From: an uncultured Clostridia bacterium
Lineage (GTDB): Bacteria; Bacillota; Clostridia; TANB77; CAG-508
Length of the DNA stretch: 64,000 nt
NCBI GenBank assembly: GCA_944388035.1
Contig: CALXHF010000005.1
Location: 42,580 to 106,579, forward strand
Direction: 5' to 3'
In this document: in pieces, positions 29,208 through 39,770 of the stretch
Numbering within the stretch: position 1 is the first letter of the stretch
Layout of the letters: each line of letters begins with the position of its first letter
Notes under the pieces: model-generated
Database searches by the model: none
What the model was told of the DNA's origin: nothing
The model's input: only the letters and a program-made list of their open reading frames with translations
Position numbers and translations under genes: made by a program

Positions 29208-31807
29208 ATGGAGGAAGAAGCTAAAGTAAAAGCAATGATTGATGATTTGGTTGCAAGAGCAAGAAAAGCATCTGAAGAATATTTGGACTTGGATCAAGAA
29301 ACAGTTGATAAAATAACAAAAGCAATGGCGATGGCAGGCTTGGAACATCATATGGAGCTTGCAAAAATGGCAGTAGAAGAAACTGGAAGAGGAATTTACG
29401 AAGATAAAATAACAAAGAATATGTTTGCAACAGAATATGTATATCATAGTATTAAATATGAAAAAACAGTTGGAGTAATCAATAAAAATGAGGAAGAAGG
29501 ATATTCAGAAATTGCAGAACCTGTAGGTGTAATTGCAGGAGTAACACCTGTTACAAACCCAACTTCAACTACAATGTTTAAATCTATAATTTCAGCAAAA
29601 ACAAGAAATGTAATAATATTTGGTTTTCACCCATCAGCTCAAAAGTGTAGTACAAGAGCAGCAGAAATCTTAAGAGACGCAGCAGTAAAAGAAGGTGCAC
29701 CAAAAGATTGTATTTTATGGATAGAAGAACCAAGTGTTTTAGCTACAAAAACACTTATGAACCACCCAGGCGTAGATTTAATATTAGCAACAGGTGGAAC
29801 TGGTATGGTAAAATCAGCATATTCTTGTGGTAAACCAGCATTAGGAGTAGGACCTCGGAAATGTTCCTTGCTATATTGATAAAACTGCTAAATTAAGAAC
29901 TTCTGTAAATGATTTAGTAATGTCAAAATCTTTTGATAATGGTATGATATGTGCATCAGAACAAGCAGTTTTAGTAGATAAAGAAGTTTACCAAGAGTTT
30001 GAAAAATTAATGAGGGAAGCTGGTTGCTATTTTGTAAGCCCAGAAGAAAAACAAAAATTACAAGAGAGTATGTTTGAATATAGAGATGATATAGGATATA
30101 AACTAAAATCACACGTACCTCGGACAATCTCCATATATAATTGCAAAAGAAGCAGGTTTTAGTGTACCAGAAGATACAAAAGTATTAGTTGTATATGAAG
30201 AAGGAATAGGAAGCAATTATCCATTTTCAAAAGAAAAATTAAGCCCAGTGCTTACTTATTATATTGTAGAAAATGAGGATGAAGGAATAGAAAAATCTGA
30301 GAAACTTTTAGAGTTTGGAGGTCTTGGACACTCAGCAGTTATACACTCTGAAAATAAAGAAACAATACTTAAGTTTTCTAAAACAATGAAAGCAGGTAGA
30401 ATAATTGTAAATTCACCTTCAACACATGGTGCAATTGGTGATATTTATAACACAAATATGCCATCACTAACTTTAGGTTGTGGTTCATTTGGTGGAAATT
30501 CAACAACTGCAAATGTGTCTTCAGTAAATCTTATTAATATAAAAAGAACAAGTAAGAGGAGGGTTAATATGCAATGGTTTAAAATACCAGATAAAATATA
30601 TTTTGAAGCAGGTTCAATTGGCTATTTAGAAAAAATGCCAGATATAGAAAGAGCATTTATTGTAACAGATGAGGGTATGGTAAAATTAGGTTATGTTGAT
30701 AAAATATTATATCATTTAAGGAAAAGACAGCACTATGTACACTCAGAAATATTTGATGAAGTAGAGTCAGACCCATCTTTTGATACAATTATGAAAGGTG
30801 TTGAAGTTATGAATAATTTCAAACCAGATGTAATTATAGCATTAGGAGGGGGAAGCCCAATTGATGCTGCAAAAGGTATGTGGTTATTTTACGAACATCC
30901 AGATGCAGACCCAGAAGGTTTAAGATTAAAGTTTATGGATATTAGAAAACGTACTTATAAATTTCCAAAACTAGGAACAAAATGTAAAATGGTAGCAATA
31001 CCTACAACATCAGGAACAGGTTCAGAAGTTACTTCATTTGCAGTAATTACTGACAAAAAGCAAAATAAAAAATATCCTCTTGCTGATTATGAATTAACAC
31101 CAGATGTAGCAATAGTGGACCCAGATTTAGTAATGAGCTTACCTAAAAAAGTTACGGCAGATACTGGGATGGATGTGTTAACACATAGCATAGAGGCATA
31201 TGTATCTAATATGGCGTCAGATTTTACAGATGGCTTAGCAGAAAAAGCAGCAGAAATAGTTGTAAATTATTTGGAAAAAGCATATGATGACGGAAATAAT
31301 AAAGAAGCTAGAGAAAAAATGCACAATAGCAGTACAATTGCTGGTATGGCATTTACAAATGCTTTCCTTGGTATAAACCACTCTTTAGCACATAAATTAG
31401 GTGCAGAATTCCATATGGCACATGGTAGGATAAATGCAATACTTTTACCATATGTAATTAAGTATAATAGTACAAAACCTACAAAATTTGTATCATTTCC
31501 TAAATATGAATATTTTATAGCAGATGAGAAATATTATACTTTAGCTAAGAAGATTGGCTTAAAAGCAGATACAAAAGAAGAAGGAATTAATAGTTTAATA
31601 GAGAAAATAAAAGAGATGAACAAACATATGAGCATTCCAAGCTCTTTTAAAGAAGCTGGAATTAATGAACAAGAATTTTTGTCAAAAGTAGATATGCTTG
31701 CAGATAGGGCTTTTGAAGACCAATGTACTACAGCAAACCCAAGAGTTCCATTAGTTACAGAGTTAAAACAAATATTATTAGATAGCTATTATGGAAAAGA
31801 AAATTAA
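29208..31807 (+). CDS. adhE: Bifunctional aldehyde-alcohol dehydrogenase AdhE, two +1 sites
   Basis: 865 residues after skipping C29856 and C30121, the normal AdhE length. The N-terminal CoA-dependent aldehyde dehydrogenase has GVIAGVTPVTNPTS, the catalytic-Cys region NGMICASEQAV and the family motifs GVGPGNVPCYIDKTA and HVPGQSPYIIA, both of which depend on the +1 sites. The linker is followed by the iron-dependent alcohol dehydrogenase (GGGSPIDAAKGM, PTTSGTGSEVTSFAVI, HSLAHKLGAEFHMAHG). Converts acetyl-CoA to ethanol and assembles into spirosomes. Start ATG follows AAGGAGG. Without the shifts only 223 residues are made. Confidence 0.95.
29856..29859 (+). other. +1 CGGN-Gly site 6 (AdhE, first)
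   Basis: Context CCT-C-GGA. Skipping C29856 gives GVGPGNVPCYID, an invariant AdhE motif; otherwise TGA follows six codons after the CCT. Confidence 0.97.
30121..30124 (+). other. +1 CGGN-Gly site 7 (AdhE, second)
   Basis: Context CCT-C-GGA. Skipping C30121 gives HVPGQSPYIIAKEAG. The gene needs two +1 events 265 bases apart. Confidence 0.96.
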
Positions 31808-31817
31808 ATAAAAAAAT

Positions 31818-31848
31818 AAAAGGTAGAGGTTTTGTAATCTCTACCTTT
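31818..31848 (+). terminator. Terminator of adhE
   Basis: AAAGGTAGAG/CTCTACCTTT arms. The T-run is short (TTTC). Confidence 0.65.
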
Positions 31849-31859
31849 CAAAAAACAAA

Positions 31860-32095
31860 AGAATGAGTTTTAAATGAAAAGCTTTTGCTGTAAAAGGTAT
31901 TACTTTTACGACAAAAATAGCCTATCACACATTACTAATAGTAACACATAATAAGTTATTTGTAAATAGCTTATTTAAGTTTTTGTAAAAATTGTTGGTT
32001 AAGTGAAAAGTTTGTAATTATTTTAAGAAATATTTGACTTTTTTCATATTTTTTCTTAAAATAATTATATCAATATAAAACAAAAGAGGTTTGTT
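31860..32095. other. Intergenic region with small hairpins
   Basis: No gene. Inverted repeats GTAAAAGG/ACTTTTAC (31889-31909 area), GTTACTATTAG-like and AATAAG..CTTATT follow one another, then an AT-rich stretch with a TTGACTTTTTTCAT promoter-like -35 before the PBP gene. Confidence 0.35.
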
Positions 32096-34433
32096 ATGAA
32101 AAATAAAAAAAATAAGAAAAAAACAAATAAAAATGTTAGTGTTAATAATAAAAAGATAAATAAAGAGAATAATGAAAATAATATAGTAAAATTAAAAACA
32201 TCTTTTAAAACTCAAAATTTAATTCAGACAAAAAAGCTTGGGATATTTTTAATTGCTATTATATTGTTATTTGTGTTATTAGTAGTAAGAATTGGTTATA
32301 TACAATTTGTTCAAGGAAGTAGTCTAAAAGAAGCAGCTTATAATCAACAAGCTATAAACCAGATAATAAGCCCAAAACGTGGAAATATATATGACTCAAC
32401 AGGAAGAGAACTAGCAATAAGTGCACAAGTAGATACAATAACAATAAACCCTCGGAAAAATTGTAGTAGAAGATGACGAACAAAAAACAAAAGAGTTAAA
32501 AGAAAAAGTTGCAAAAGGTTTGTCAGATATATTTAGTTTAGATTATAATGAAACATTAGAAAAAGTAAATAGTAAATCACAAGTAGAAACAATCATAAAA
32601 AAGGTAGAACAAGATAAAGTAGATGAATTAAAAAATTGGATGGAAGAAAATGAAGTATCTGTAGGTATTAACATAGATGAAGATACAAAAAGATATTATC
32701 CATATAATAATGTAGCGTCAAACGTAATAGGTTTTTGTGGAAATGATAACCAAGGTTTAAGTGGAATAGAGTCTAAGTGGGATTCAGTTTTAAAAGGTAC
32801 ACCAGGAAAAATTGTAAGCTCAAAAGGAAGTAATCAAGAAGAAATTCCAGACTCAGAGGAAACATATATATCAGCAGAAAACGGAAGTGATATAACACTT
32901 ACAATAGATTTATATATTCAAACTATAGTTGAAAAATATCTAAAACAAGCAGTAGAAGAAAATAATTGTAAAAAAGGTGGAAATGCAATTGTAATGAACC
33001 CACAAACTGGTGATATATTAGCAATGGCATCATATCCAGATTACAACTTAAATGAACCACATACACCAAATTCAAAATTAGCAGAAACATATGATTCATT
33101 ATCAGCAGAAGAAAAAAATGAGTCATTATATAAAATGTGGTCTAATAAATCGGTTGCAGAAACATATGAACCAGGTTCAGTATTTAAATTAATTACAGCA
33201 TCTGTTGCACTAGAAGAAAACATTACAACAACTGATAAAGAAGGAGATTTCGTATGTAATGGTTATGAGGAATTTGAAGATACTTCAAGAAATGAACCAT
33301 TAAAAATTTCTTGTTGGACAAGTGCACACGGACCATTAACATTAAGACAAGCTTTAGAAAAATCTTGTAATCCATCTTTTATGCAATTAGGAAAAAGAAT
33401 AGGAGCATCAACTTTATATAAATATTATGATGCATTTGGTTTATTTGATTCAACAAATTCTGGATTATATGGTGAACAAAGTAGTATTTTCTATGATTTA
33501 GAAGATGTAGGACCTGTAGAACTTGCAACAATGTCATTTGGACAAAGATTTAACATTACACCACTTCAAATGATAACAGCAGTATCTGCAATTGCAAATG
33601 ATGGAGTATTATTACAACCAAGAGTAGTAAAACAAATAACAAATACAGAAACAGGAGCAGTAACAGAGACACCTATAACAGAAGTAAGACAAGTAATATC
33701 AAAGCAAACAGCAGATCAAGTAAAATCTATGATGGAATCAGTTGTAACAGACGGAACAGGAAAAAATGCAGCTGTAGCTGGATACTCAGTTGGTGGAAAA
33801 TCAGGAACATCAGAGCCAATTTATACAAATACAGATGCAGGATATGTTGCTTCATTTGTAGCAATTTCACCAATAGAAGATACACAAGTAGTAATATTAG
33901 TAACATTATATGATCCACCAAAGAGTAATCATCAAGGAGGTACATTAGTTGCACCTGTGGTATCTCAAATGCTAACAGAAATATTACCATATTTAGGAAT
34001 ACCATCGACAGATACAGAAATAGATACCTCATCAAGTAATTCAATTATGATACCAGATATAAGAAATAAAACAATAGCAGAAGCACAAAAAACATTAGAA
34101 GGTTTAGGTTTAGAAGTTAAAGTATATTCTGATGGGGATGTTAATAATACTCTAGTATCTGACCAAACACCAAAACCGGGTTCTTATTTATCTAAAAATG
34201 GTATTGTAATATTATATGGAGAAGGAAATGAAGTATCAACATCAATTGCAGTTCCAGATTTAAAAGATATGAGTGCATCGCAAGCAAAGACAGCATTAAA
34301 AGAAAGAAATTTAAATATAAATATAGAAGGAAAAGGAGTAGTTGTTTCACAAGATTATATGTCAGGAGAACAAGTACAAGAAGGAACAATTATAAATGTA
34401 ACGTTAAGACAAAAAGGTGGAGGAGGGCAATAA
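32096..34433 (+). CDS. Class B penicillin-binding protein with PASTA domains (SpoVD/FtsI family), +1 site
   Basis: 778 residues after skipping C32453. Order: Lys/Asn-rich cytoplasmic tail, membrane helix (about 48-66, LGIFLIAIILLFVLLVVRIG), dimerisation domain (SPKRGNIYDSTGRELAISA) and transpeptidase with SVFK, SCN (KSCNPSFM) and KSGT. Two PASTA repeats follow from about residue 635 (PDIRNKTIAEAQKTLEGLG; PDLKDMSASQAKTALKERN). It cross-links peptidoglycan. PASTA repeats favour SpoVD-like or PBP2B-like; two paralogues often exist and I cannot separate them. It lies upstream of mraZ rather than after ftsL. Unshifted reading ends at residue 126. Confidence 0.9.
32453..32456 (+). other. +1 CGGN-Gly site 8 (PBP)
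   Basis: Context CCT-C-GGA. Skipping C32453 gives TITINPGKIVVEDDEQ; the unshifted frame stops seven codons after the CCT. Confidence 0.94.
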
Positions 34434-34461
34434 AAGAGGCTTAAGTTTAAGCCTCTTTATT
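34432..34461. terminator. Bidirectional terminator between PBP and XRE genes
   Basis: AAAGAGGCTTAA/TTAAGCCTCTTT, with T-rich sequence on both strands' exits. Confidence 0.8.
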
Positions 34462-34830
34462 GCGATTCTCGGTAGCTTTTTGTAATTTTACAAGTTCAGC
34501 AGCCAAAGCCTCAAGAACTACTCTATTATAATTATTTAATTTCAAATAATTTTCAACAAAAGTTTGACTCATCAAATCATTTAAAGTTTTTGAATTAGTA
34601 TTTTGTATCAAATCTTCAAATAAAAAGTCAGAACTAATATTTAAAGCTTTACAAACACTAGTTATTGTTTTTGCACTTCCAAAGGCAATTCCACGCTCTA
34701 ATTGACTTACATATCTAGGAGATAATGATAATTTTTCAGCTAATTCTTCTTGTGTGTAATTTGCTTTAGACCTTGCAAGTTTAATTTTCTTTCCAATATT
34801 TTTTCTTAAATCTCTTTCTCTACTATCCAT
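34447..34830 (-). CDS. XRE-family transcriptional regulator, 127 aa
   Basis: An N-terminal helix-turn-helix (KKIKLARSKANYTQEELAEKL ... YVSQLERGIAFGSAKTITSVC) and a C-terminal helical region of about 55 residues. Start ATG follows GGAGGAGG. It is transcribed away from mraZ across a roughly 290-bp spacer, so it could regulate itself or the division cluster. Its 3' end overlaps the shared terminator. Confidence 0.8.
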   Translation of the reverse strand: MDSRERDLRKNIGKKIKLARSKANYTQEELAEKLSLSPRYVSQLERGIAFGSAKTITSVCKALNISSDFLFEDLIQNTNSKTLNDLMSQTFVENYLKLNNYNRVVLEALAAELVKLQKATENRNKEA

Positions 34831-35062
34831 AGGAAATTCCTCCTCCTTTTTTTCTTATTATTTCTAGTAAAAAAAGTATATCAATTCCAGGGTTAAAAAA
34901 GAACGAACTGATAATACGAAAAAATAAATACAATAGAACAAATAGTTTGTATAAAAATAAATAAATAAATAAAAAATATAAAAATAAAAACAAAAAGTTT
35001 AAAATTTTTGAAAAAATTTAAAAAAACTATTGCAAATTATAAAAAGTTATATTAAAATTTAA

Positions 35063-35104
35063 GTGAAGTGGAGAAAAGTGGAACAAAGTGGAGAAAAAGT
35101 GGAA
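35063..35104 (+). promoter_or_regulatory. MraZ operator boxes
   Basis: Four GTGGA repeats at 35068, 35078, 35088 and 35099 (10-, 10- and 11-bp period) just ahead of mraZ. Tandem GTGG-type repeats at helical spacing are the known autoregulatory MraZ binding pattern. Confidence 0.85.
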
Positions 35105-35119
35105 GGTGGTGAAATTTAA

Positions 35120-35545
35120 TTGCTAATTGGTGAATACGAGCATTCTCTAGATGCAAAAGGCAGACTTATAATGCCAGCAAAGTTAAGACAAGATATGGGA
35201 GATAAGTTCATTGTAACAAAAGGTTTAGATGGATGTTTATTTGCGTTTTCACAAAATGAGTGGTTAAATTTTGAAACTAAATTAAAGGCATTACCTTTAT
35301 CAGATAGAAATGCAAGAAACTTTGTTAGATTTTTCTTATCTGGAGCAACTGAGTGTGAAATAGATAAACAAGGTAGATTTTTGATACCAAATAATTTAAG
35401 AGTAGCAGCAAATCTAGAAAAAGAAACGGTAATAATTGGAGTTGGAACAAGACTTGAAATTTGGAATAAAGCTACTTGGGATAAATGTGATGAAAATATT
35501 TCAGCAGACGAAATTGCAGAAAATATGACGATGCTAGGTATATAA
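35120..35545 (+). CDS. mraZ: Transcriptional regulator MraZ
   Basis: 141 residues with two SpoVT/AbrB-like MraZ repeats: [21 protein letters not shown] and [20 protein letters not shown], each with the DxKGR signature. Binds the GTGGA boxes directly upstream as an octameric ring and represses the division and wall cluster. Start TTG 35120 with AAGGTGGTG. Confidence 0.95.
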   Translation: MLIGEYEHSLDAKGRLIMPAKLRQDMGDKFIVTKGLDGCLFAFSQNEWLNFETKLKALPLSDRNARNFVRFFLSGATECEIDKQGRFLIPNNLRVAANLEKETVIIGVGTRLEIWNKATWDKCDENISADEIAENMTMLGI

Positions 35546-35826
35546 CTTTTTTTATAAAAAGTTTATATAAATACAAAAGATAAGATTACAAAAGAAAAAA
35601 ATAAAAAAACACAAAAGAAAAATTACAGAAGAAATTTAATAAACAAAAGATAAAAAACAAATGAAAATTATACAAAAGAAAAAGTTGTACAAAAGATAAA
35701 TGTACAAAAGAAATTAATTAAACATTTTTACTTAAGAAAAACCAAAAGAAAGTACATATAAGAAAAACAGCTGGTAGTTTTTGTAATTGCCAGCTGAAAA
35801 CGCATTATGAAGTTAGAGGTGTAAAA
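35546..35826 (+). repeat. Degenerate ACAAAAGA repeats between mraZ and rsmH
   Basis: No gene. About nine copies of (T)ACAAAAGAAA/ACAAAAGATAA at irregular 10-25 bp spacing between 35571 and 35725. A hairpin CAGCTGG/CCAGCTG (about 35769-35796) without a T-run follows. Possibly a protein-binding array or long leader. Confidence 0.5.
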
Positions 35827-36756
35827 GTGGAATTTAAACATAAACCAGTTATGTTGGAAGAATGCATAAGTGGGTTAAATATAAAAAAAGATGGAATATA
35901 TGTAGACGGAACTCTTGGTGGAGCAGGACATAGCAAAGAAATTTTAAAAAGATTATCAAATAATGGTCTATTAATAGGGATAGATAGAGATGAAGAAGCA
36001 TTAAAAGCTGCAAAAGATAACTTAAAAGAATTCAAAAATGTAATATATGTTCATAATAATCACGACAATATAAAAGAAATATTAGAAGAATTAAAAATAG
36101 ATAATGTAGATGGAATACTTTTAGACTTAGGTGTTTCTTCATATCAATTAGACGAAAGAAATAGAGGTTTTAGTTATTTAGGTGAAAATGAATTAGATAT
36201 GAGGATGGATAAGTCTCAAAAACTTACAGCTAAAGAAGTTGTAAATAAATATAAAGAAGAAGATTTAGCAAATGTGATTTATGAATATGGAGAAGAAAGA
36301 TTTTCTAGACAAATTGCTAAAAATATTTGTAGATATAGAAAAGAAAAAGAAATTAAAACCACAAAAGAATTAGTGGATATTATAGAAAAGTCTATACCTA
36401 AGAAATTCCAAAATGATGGACACCCTGCAAAAAGAACTTTCCAAGCGATTAGAATCGAAGTAAATAATGAAATAAAACCATTATATAGTACTGTTTTAAA
36501 TTCTATAGATTGTTTAAAGCCAGGTGGTAGACTTGTAATAATTACATTTCACTCTTTAGAAGATAGAGCAGTAAAAAATGCATATATAGAAGCAAAAGGA
36601 AAATGTACTTGCCCGAAAGATTTGCCATATTGCGTATGTGGTGCAAAATCTTTAGGTGAAATTATAACTAAAAAACCAATTATAGCAACAGATAAAGAAA
36701 TAGAGGAAAATTCAAGAAGTAAAAGTGCTAAGCTTAGAATTTTTGAAAGAAAATAA
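35827..36756 (+). CDS. rsmH: 16S rRNA (cytosine-1402-N4)-methyltransferase RsmH
   Basis: 309 residues. KPVMLEECISGL at the start, SAM-binding GIYVDGTLGGAGHS and GIDRDEEAL, then FSYLGENELDMRMD and the C-terminal GGRLVIITFHSLEDRAVK. Methylates the 16S decoding region. Start GTG 35827 after AGAGGTG. Standard position after mraZ. Confidence 0.96.
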   Translation: MEFKHKPVMLEECISGLNIKKDGIYVDGTLGGAGHSKEILKRLSNNGLLIGIDRDEEALKAAKDNLKEFKNVIYVHNNHDNIKEILEELKIDNVDGILLDLGVSSYQLDERNRGFSYLGENELDMRMDKSQKLTAKEVVNKYKEEDLANVIYEYGEERFSRQIAKNICRYRKEKEIKTTKELVDIIEKSIPKKFQNDGHPAKRTFQAIRIEVNNEIKPLYSTVLNSIDCLKPGGRLVIITFHSLEDRAVKNAYIEAKGKCTCPKDLPYCVCGAKSLGEIITKKPIIATDKEIEENSRSKSAKLRIFERK

Positions 36757-36783
36757 GCAGAAGATAAGGAGGTGAGGTAACTT

Positions 36784-37284
36784 ATGCCAAGAAGTGGCTA
36801 CCAATATACAACAAGCCCAAGAAAGTTAGAACCAGATTATAAACCAAACAAACAGAAGAAAAAACTAAAAGTATTAGAGGATGTACCAAGACAAAAAGTA
36901 AAAATATCTAGTAAGCAAAAGAAAAAGCAAGTAAAGCTTACTTTAGTTGTAGTTGCTCTTTTTACTATATTACTTACAATAAGTTACCGAAACTCACAGA
37001 TAAATGAGAAGTTTACTGAAAAACAAAACTTAGAAAAACAATTATCATCTTTACAAAAAGAAAATGAGCAATTAAAAGTTAATATTCAAAATGGTTTAAA
37101 TTTAAACAATATAGAAAAACTTGCAAAAGAAAAATTGGGTATGCAAAAACTTACTAATAAACAAACAATATATGTGAGTTTACCAAAGAAAGACTATGTA
37201 GAATCAGCTTCTGAAGAAGTGATTATAGAAGATGACAAAAATTGGTTTGAAAAATTTGTAGATAAGATATTTAATAAAAAATAG
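36784..37284 (+). CDS. ftsL: FtsL-like septum protein, 166 aa
   Basis: A basic cytoplasmic N terminus (about 55 residues, Lys-rich), one membrane helix (VKLTLVVVALFTILLTI), then a leucine-zipper-like coiled coil (NLEKQLSSLQKENEQLKVNI) and the KLGMQKLTNKQTIYV tail found in FtsL/DivIC proteins. Start ATG after AAGGAGGTGAGG. Follows rsmH directly, the normal cluster order; the usual next gene (pbp) is instead upstream of mraZ. Confidence 0.85.
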   Translation: MPRSGYQYTTSPRKLEPDYKPNKQKKKLKVLEDVPRQKVKISSKQKKKQVKLTLVVVALFTILLTISYRNSQINEKFTEKQNLEKQLSSLQKENEQLKVNIQNGLNLNNIEKLAKEKLGMQKLTNKQTIYVSLPKKDYVESASEEVIIEDDKNWFEKFVDKIFNKK

Positions 37285-37312
37285 AAACTAGAGTATCTAG
37301 TTTCTATTTTTT
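37282..37312. terminator. Bidirectional terminator between ftsL and asnS
   Basis: AGAAACTAGA/TCTAGTTTCT arms with A- and T-runs on either side. Confidence 0.85.
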
Positions 37313-38704
37313 CTAAAAATCACAATTTTTTGGTGTTCTTGGAAAAGGTATAACATCACGGATGTTTTGCATACCAGTTAAATACATAATAGCTCTTTCA
37401 AAGCCTAAACCAAAACCAGAGTGAACACAACTTCCATATTTTCTTAAGTCTAAATACCAATTATAGTTTTCAACTGGCATATCTAGTTCTTTCATCCTTG
37501 TAAGTAGTTTATCATAATTCTCTTCTCTTTGACTTCCACCAATAATTTCACCAATACCAGGAACTAGAAGGTCAGCTGCAGCAACAGTTTTATTATCATC
37601 ATTTTGTTTCATATAAAAAGCTTTAATATCTTTTGGATAATCTTTTACAAATACAGGTTTTTTATAAATTTTTTCACATAAATATCTTTCGTGTTCTGTT
37701 TGTAAATCTACACCCCAAGAAACTTTATATTGGAATTCGCTATTATGTTTTTCAAGTTCTTTTATAGCATCTGTATAACTTACTCTTACAAAATCAGAAT
37801 TTATTACATTATTTAATCTATCTAAAAGTCCTTTATCTATAAAGTTATTAAAAAATTCCATTTCTTCGGGACAATTATCTAAAACATATTTAAAAGTATA
37901 TTTTATCATATTTTCTGCTAAATTCATATCATCTTCTAAATCAGCAAAGCAAATTTCAGGTTCTATCATCCAAAATTCTGCTGCGTGTTTTACAGTGTTA
38001 GAATTTTCAGCTCTAAATGTTGGACCAAATGTATAAATATTACAAAAACTTTCAGCAAATGTTTCACCATTTAATTGACCACTAACAGTTAGATGAGCAG
38101 GTTTTCCAAAAAAGTCTTTTGAAAAATCAACATTACCATCATCTGTTTTAGGAATATTATTTAAATCAAAAGAGTTAACATTAAACATTTCTCCAGCACC
38201 TTCAGCATCACTACCAGTTAAAATAGGAGTATTTACATATACAAAATTTTGCTCTTGAAAAAACTTATGTATGCTATATGCAAAAACACTTCTAACTCTG
38301 AATACTGCGTTAAATGTATTAGTTCTTGGACGAAGATGTGCTATTGTTCTTAAATACTCAAAAGAGTGTCTCTTTTTTTGAAGTGGATAATTATTATCAG
38401 ATATACTTTCTATTTCAATTTTAGTTGCTTGTATTTCAAAGGGTTGTTTTGCGTTTTCTGTTAAAATAAATTTACCTAAAACTTTTATTGAAGAACTAAG
38501 TGTTAATTTTTTTATTTCTTCAAAATTAGAAATAGAGTCATTAAAAACAATTTGTACATTTTTAAAAAAAGTTCCATCATTTAACTCAATAAAACCAAAA
38601 GTTTTAGAATCTCTTAATCCTTTAACCCAACCTTCAATTGTAATATTTTTATTTTCAAAATCTTTTGTTTTTTTATATAGATCTCTTACAGTAATTTTTT
38701 TCAT
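37313..38704 (-). CDS. asnS: Asparaginyl-tRNA synthetase
   Basis: 463 residues. An N-terminal OB anticodon-binding domain ([21 protein letters not shown]) is followed by the class II core: motif 2 ([26 protein letters not shown]) and motif 3 ([15 protein letters not shown]). I chose the ATG at 38704, which gives spacing from AAAGGA; another in-frame ATG lies 12 bases upstream and overlaps that site. Complete and unbroken. Confidence 0.95.
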   Translation of the reverse strand: MKKITVRDLYKKTKDFENKNITIEGWVKGLRDSKTFGFIELNDGTFFKNVQIVFNDSISNFEEIKKLTLSSSIKVLGKFILTENAKQPFEIQATKIEIESISDNNYPLQKKRHSFEYLRTIAHLRPRTNTFNAVFRVRSVFAYSIHKFFQEQNFVYVNTPILTGSDAEGAGEMFNVNSFDLNNIPKTDDGNVDFSKDFFGKPAHLTVSGQLNGETFAESFCNIYTFGPTFRAENSNTVKHAAEFWMIEPEICFADLEDDMNLAENMIKYTFKYVLDNCPEEMEFFNNFIDKGLLDRLNNVINSDFVRVSYTDAIKELEKHNSEFQYKVSWGVDLQTEHERYLCEKIYKKPVFVKDYPKDIKAFYMKQNDDNKTVAAADLLVPGIGEIIGGSQREENYDKLLTRMKELDMPVENYNWYLDLRKYGSCVHSGFGLGFERAIMYLTGMQNIRDVIPFPRTPKNCDF

Positions 38705-38788
38705 AAAAAATTCCATTCCTTTCTATTTGTTTGTTGTAAACACATTATATGATATTATTTACTAAAATACAACAAAATAATCAAAAAT

Positions 38789-38838
38789 TTGAATTTTATG
38801 TAAAAAAGTAGTATAATATATAGTACGACCGAATGGTC
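38789..38838 (+). promoter_or_regulatory. Promoter plus leader palindrome of the orphan gene at 38872
   Basis: TTGAAT (38789-38794), a 17-bp spacer and TATAAT (38812-38817), then the inverted repeat GACC-GAAT-GGTC (38827-38838) flanked by GTAC on both sides. Confidence 0.7.
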
Positions 38839-38871
38839 TTAAGTACAAGTCTGCGAATAGAAAGGACAAAA

Positions 38872-39327
38872 ATGGCAATGCAGACGATTGCAACTACAAA
38901 AGAACAAGAAATGATAGAAAAGTTTGGAGTAAAGATTGGAGCCGAAGTTTGGGAGGAATTGGAAAAGTTTCTTTCGAATGCTGAGGAAAACTCCCAGTTT
39001 TGTTCCGAAAAGGTTCTCTTTCTTGATACAAAAGGAGTGGAGTATAAAGAACAAGACTTCGTAGAACTTTTTAAGAAAACTATTAGTGCAATGGATATTG
39101 CACAAAGAGAAAGCAAAAGGGAGTTTTTGGAGTATTACATTGTGACACCTAAGCCAACTATTTTTTATGTTGGATACGAAGGGGGAGATATAAGAAGTAA
39201 TATTCCAACTACCATAGAGCTTATGCCTTTCTTGTTCCTTGGGATAGCAAGAGGTGCTTGGACAATCGAAGATGCAATCTATCATATAGACAAATGCACT
39301 GTCCAAAATCTTCAAGCTAAGAGTTAG
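38872..39327 (+). CDS. Orphan protein of unknown function, 151 aa
   Basis: Not recognised. A soluble alpha/beta-looking protein starting MAMQTIATTKEQEMIEKFGV. Start chosen by the AAAGGAC site 3-8 bases upstream; the frame stays open further 5' but has no ribosome site. Base and codon use (CTC, TTC, GAAGTT, CAATCG) is less AT-biased than the neighbours. It has its own near-consensus promoter, leader palindrome and strong terminator, like the orphan genes at 6609 and 59797. Confidence 0.75.
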   Translation: MAMQTIATTKEQEMIEKFGVKIGAEVWEELEKFLSNAEENSQFCSEKVLFLDTKGVEYKEQDFVELFKKTISAMDIAQRESKREFLEYYIVTPKPTIFYVGYEGGDIRSNIPTTIELMPFLFLGIARGAWTIEDAIYHIDKCTVQNLQAKS

Positions 39328-39337
39328 GTTGCAATAG

Positions 39338-39370
39338 GAGATCACCTTTAAATTAGGTGGTCTCTTTTTT
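39338..39370 (+). terminator. Terminator after the orphan gene
   Basis: GAGATCACCT/AGGTGGTCTC arms, then TTTTTT. Confidence 0.9.
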
Positions 39371-39422
39371 ATATACTAAGAAAGTAAAGTAAATTGTTTT
39401 AACAATTTAAGGAGAGGTAAAG

Positions 39423-39685
39423 ATGCAAAAAAATAACGAAATAAAATTATTTGAAGATAAAAAGATTAGGGCTAAATGGAATGATGAACAAGAAAAATGG
39501 TATTTCTCTGTTGTAGATGTGAAACAGATAATGATTATTAAAAATTAAGAAACTATTGGAAATGACTTAAAAGTAAGTTAAATGAAGAAGGTAGCGAACT
39601 GGTTAGTAATACTAACCAACTAAAAATGCGATCTGTAAATGGTAAATATTACAATACTGACGTAATGTCTACAGAGCAAAATTAA
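39423..39685 (+). pseudogene. Degraded Bro-N (DinD/BRO-like) gene
   Basis: Starts MQKNNEIKLFEDKKIRAKWNDEQEKWYFSVVDV with a good GGAGAGG site. It then loses frame near 39526 and has in-frame stops at later TAA and TGA codons; reading across gives RNYW, KLNEEGSELVSNTNQLKM and NGKYYNTDVMSTEQ. The order matches the Bro-N protein at 47595. No CGG is present, so the +1 rule does not rescue it; it is a true remnant. Its variable stretch is a palindrome, GGTTAGTA-A-TACTAACC. Confidence 0.8.
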
Positions 39686-39770
39686 CGGTTTTGAGAAAAT
39701 AACATAAAAATCACTTTTTACGTATACAAAACATAATATATAACAAAATAATGTGAAAGGTGGTAGAAAA

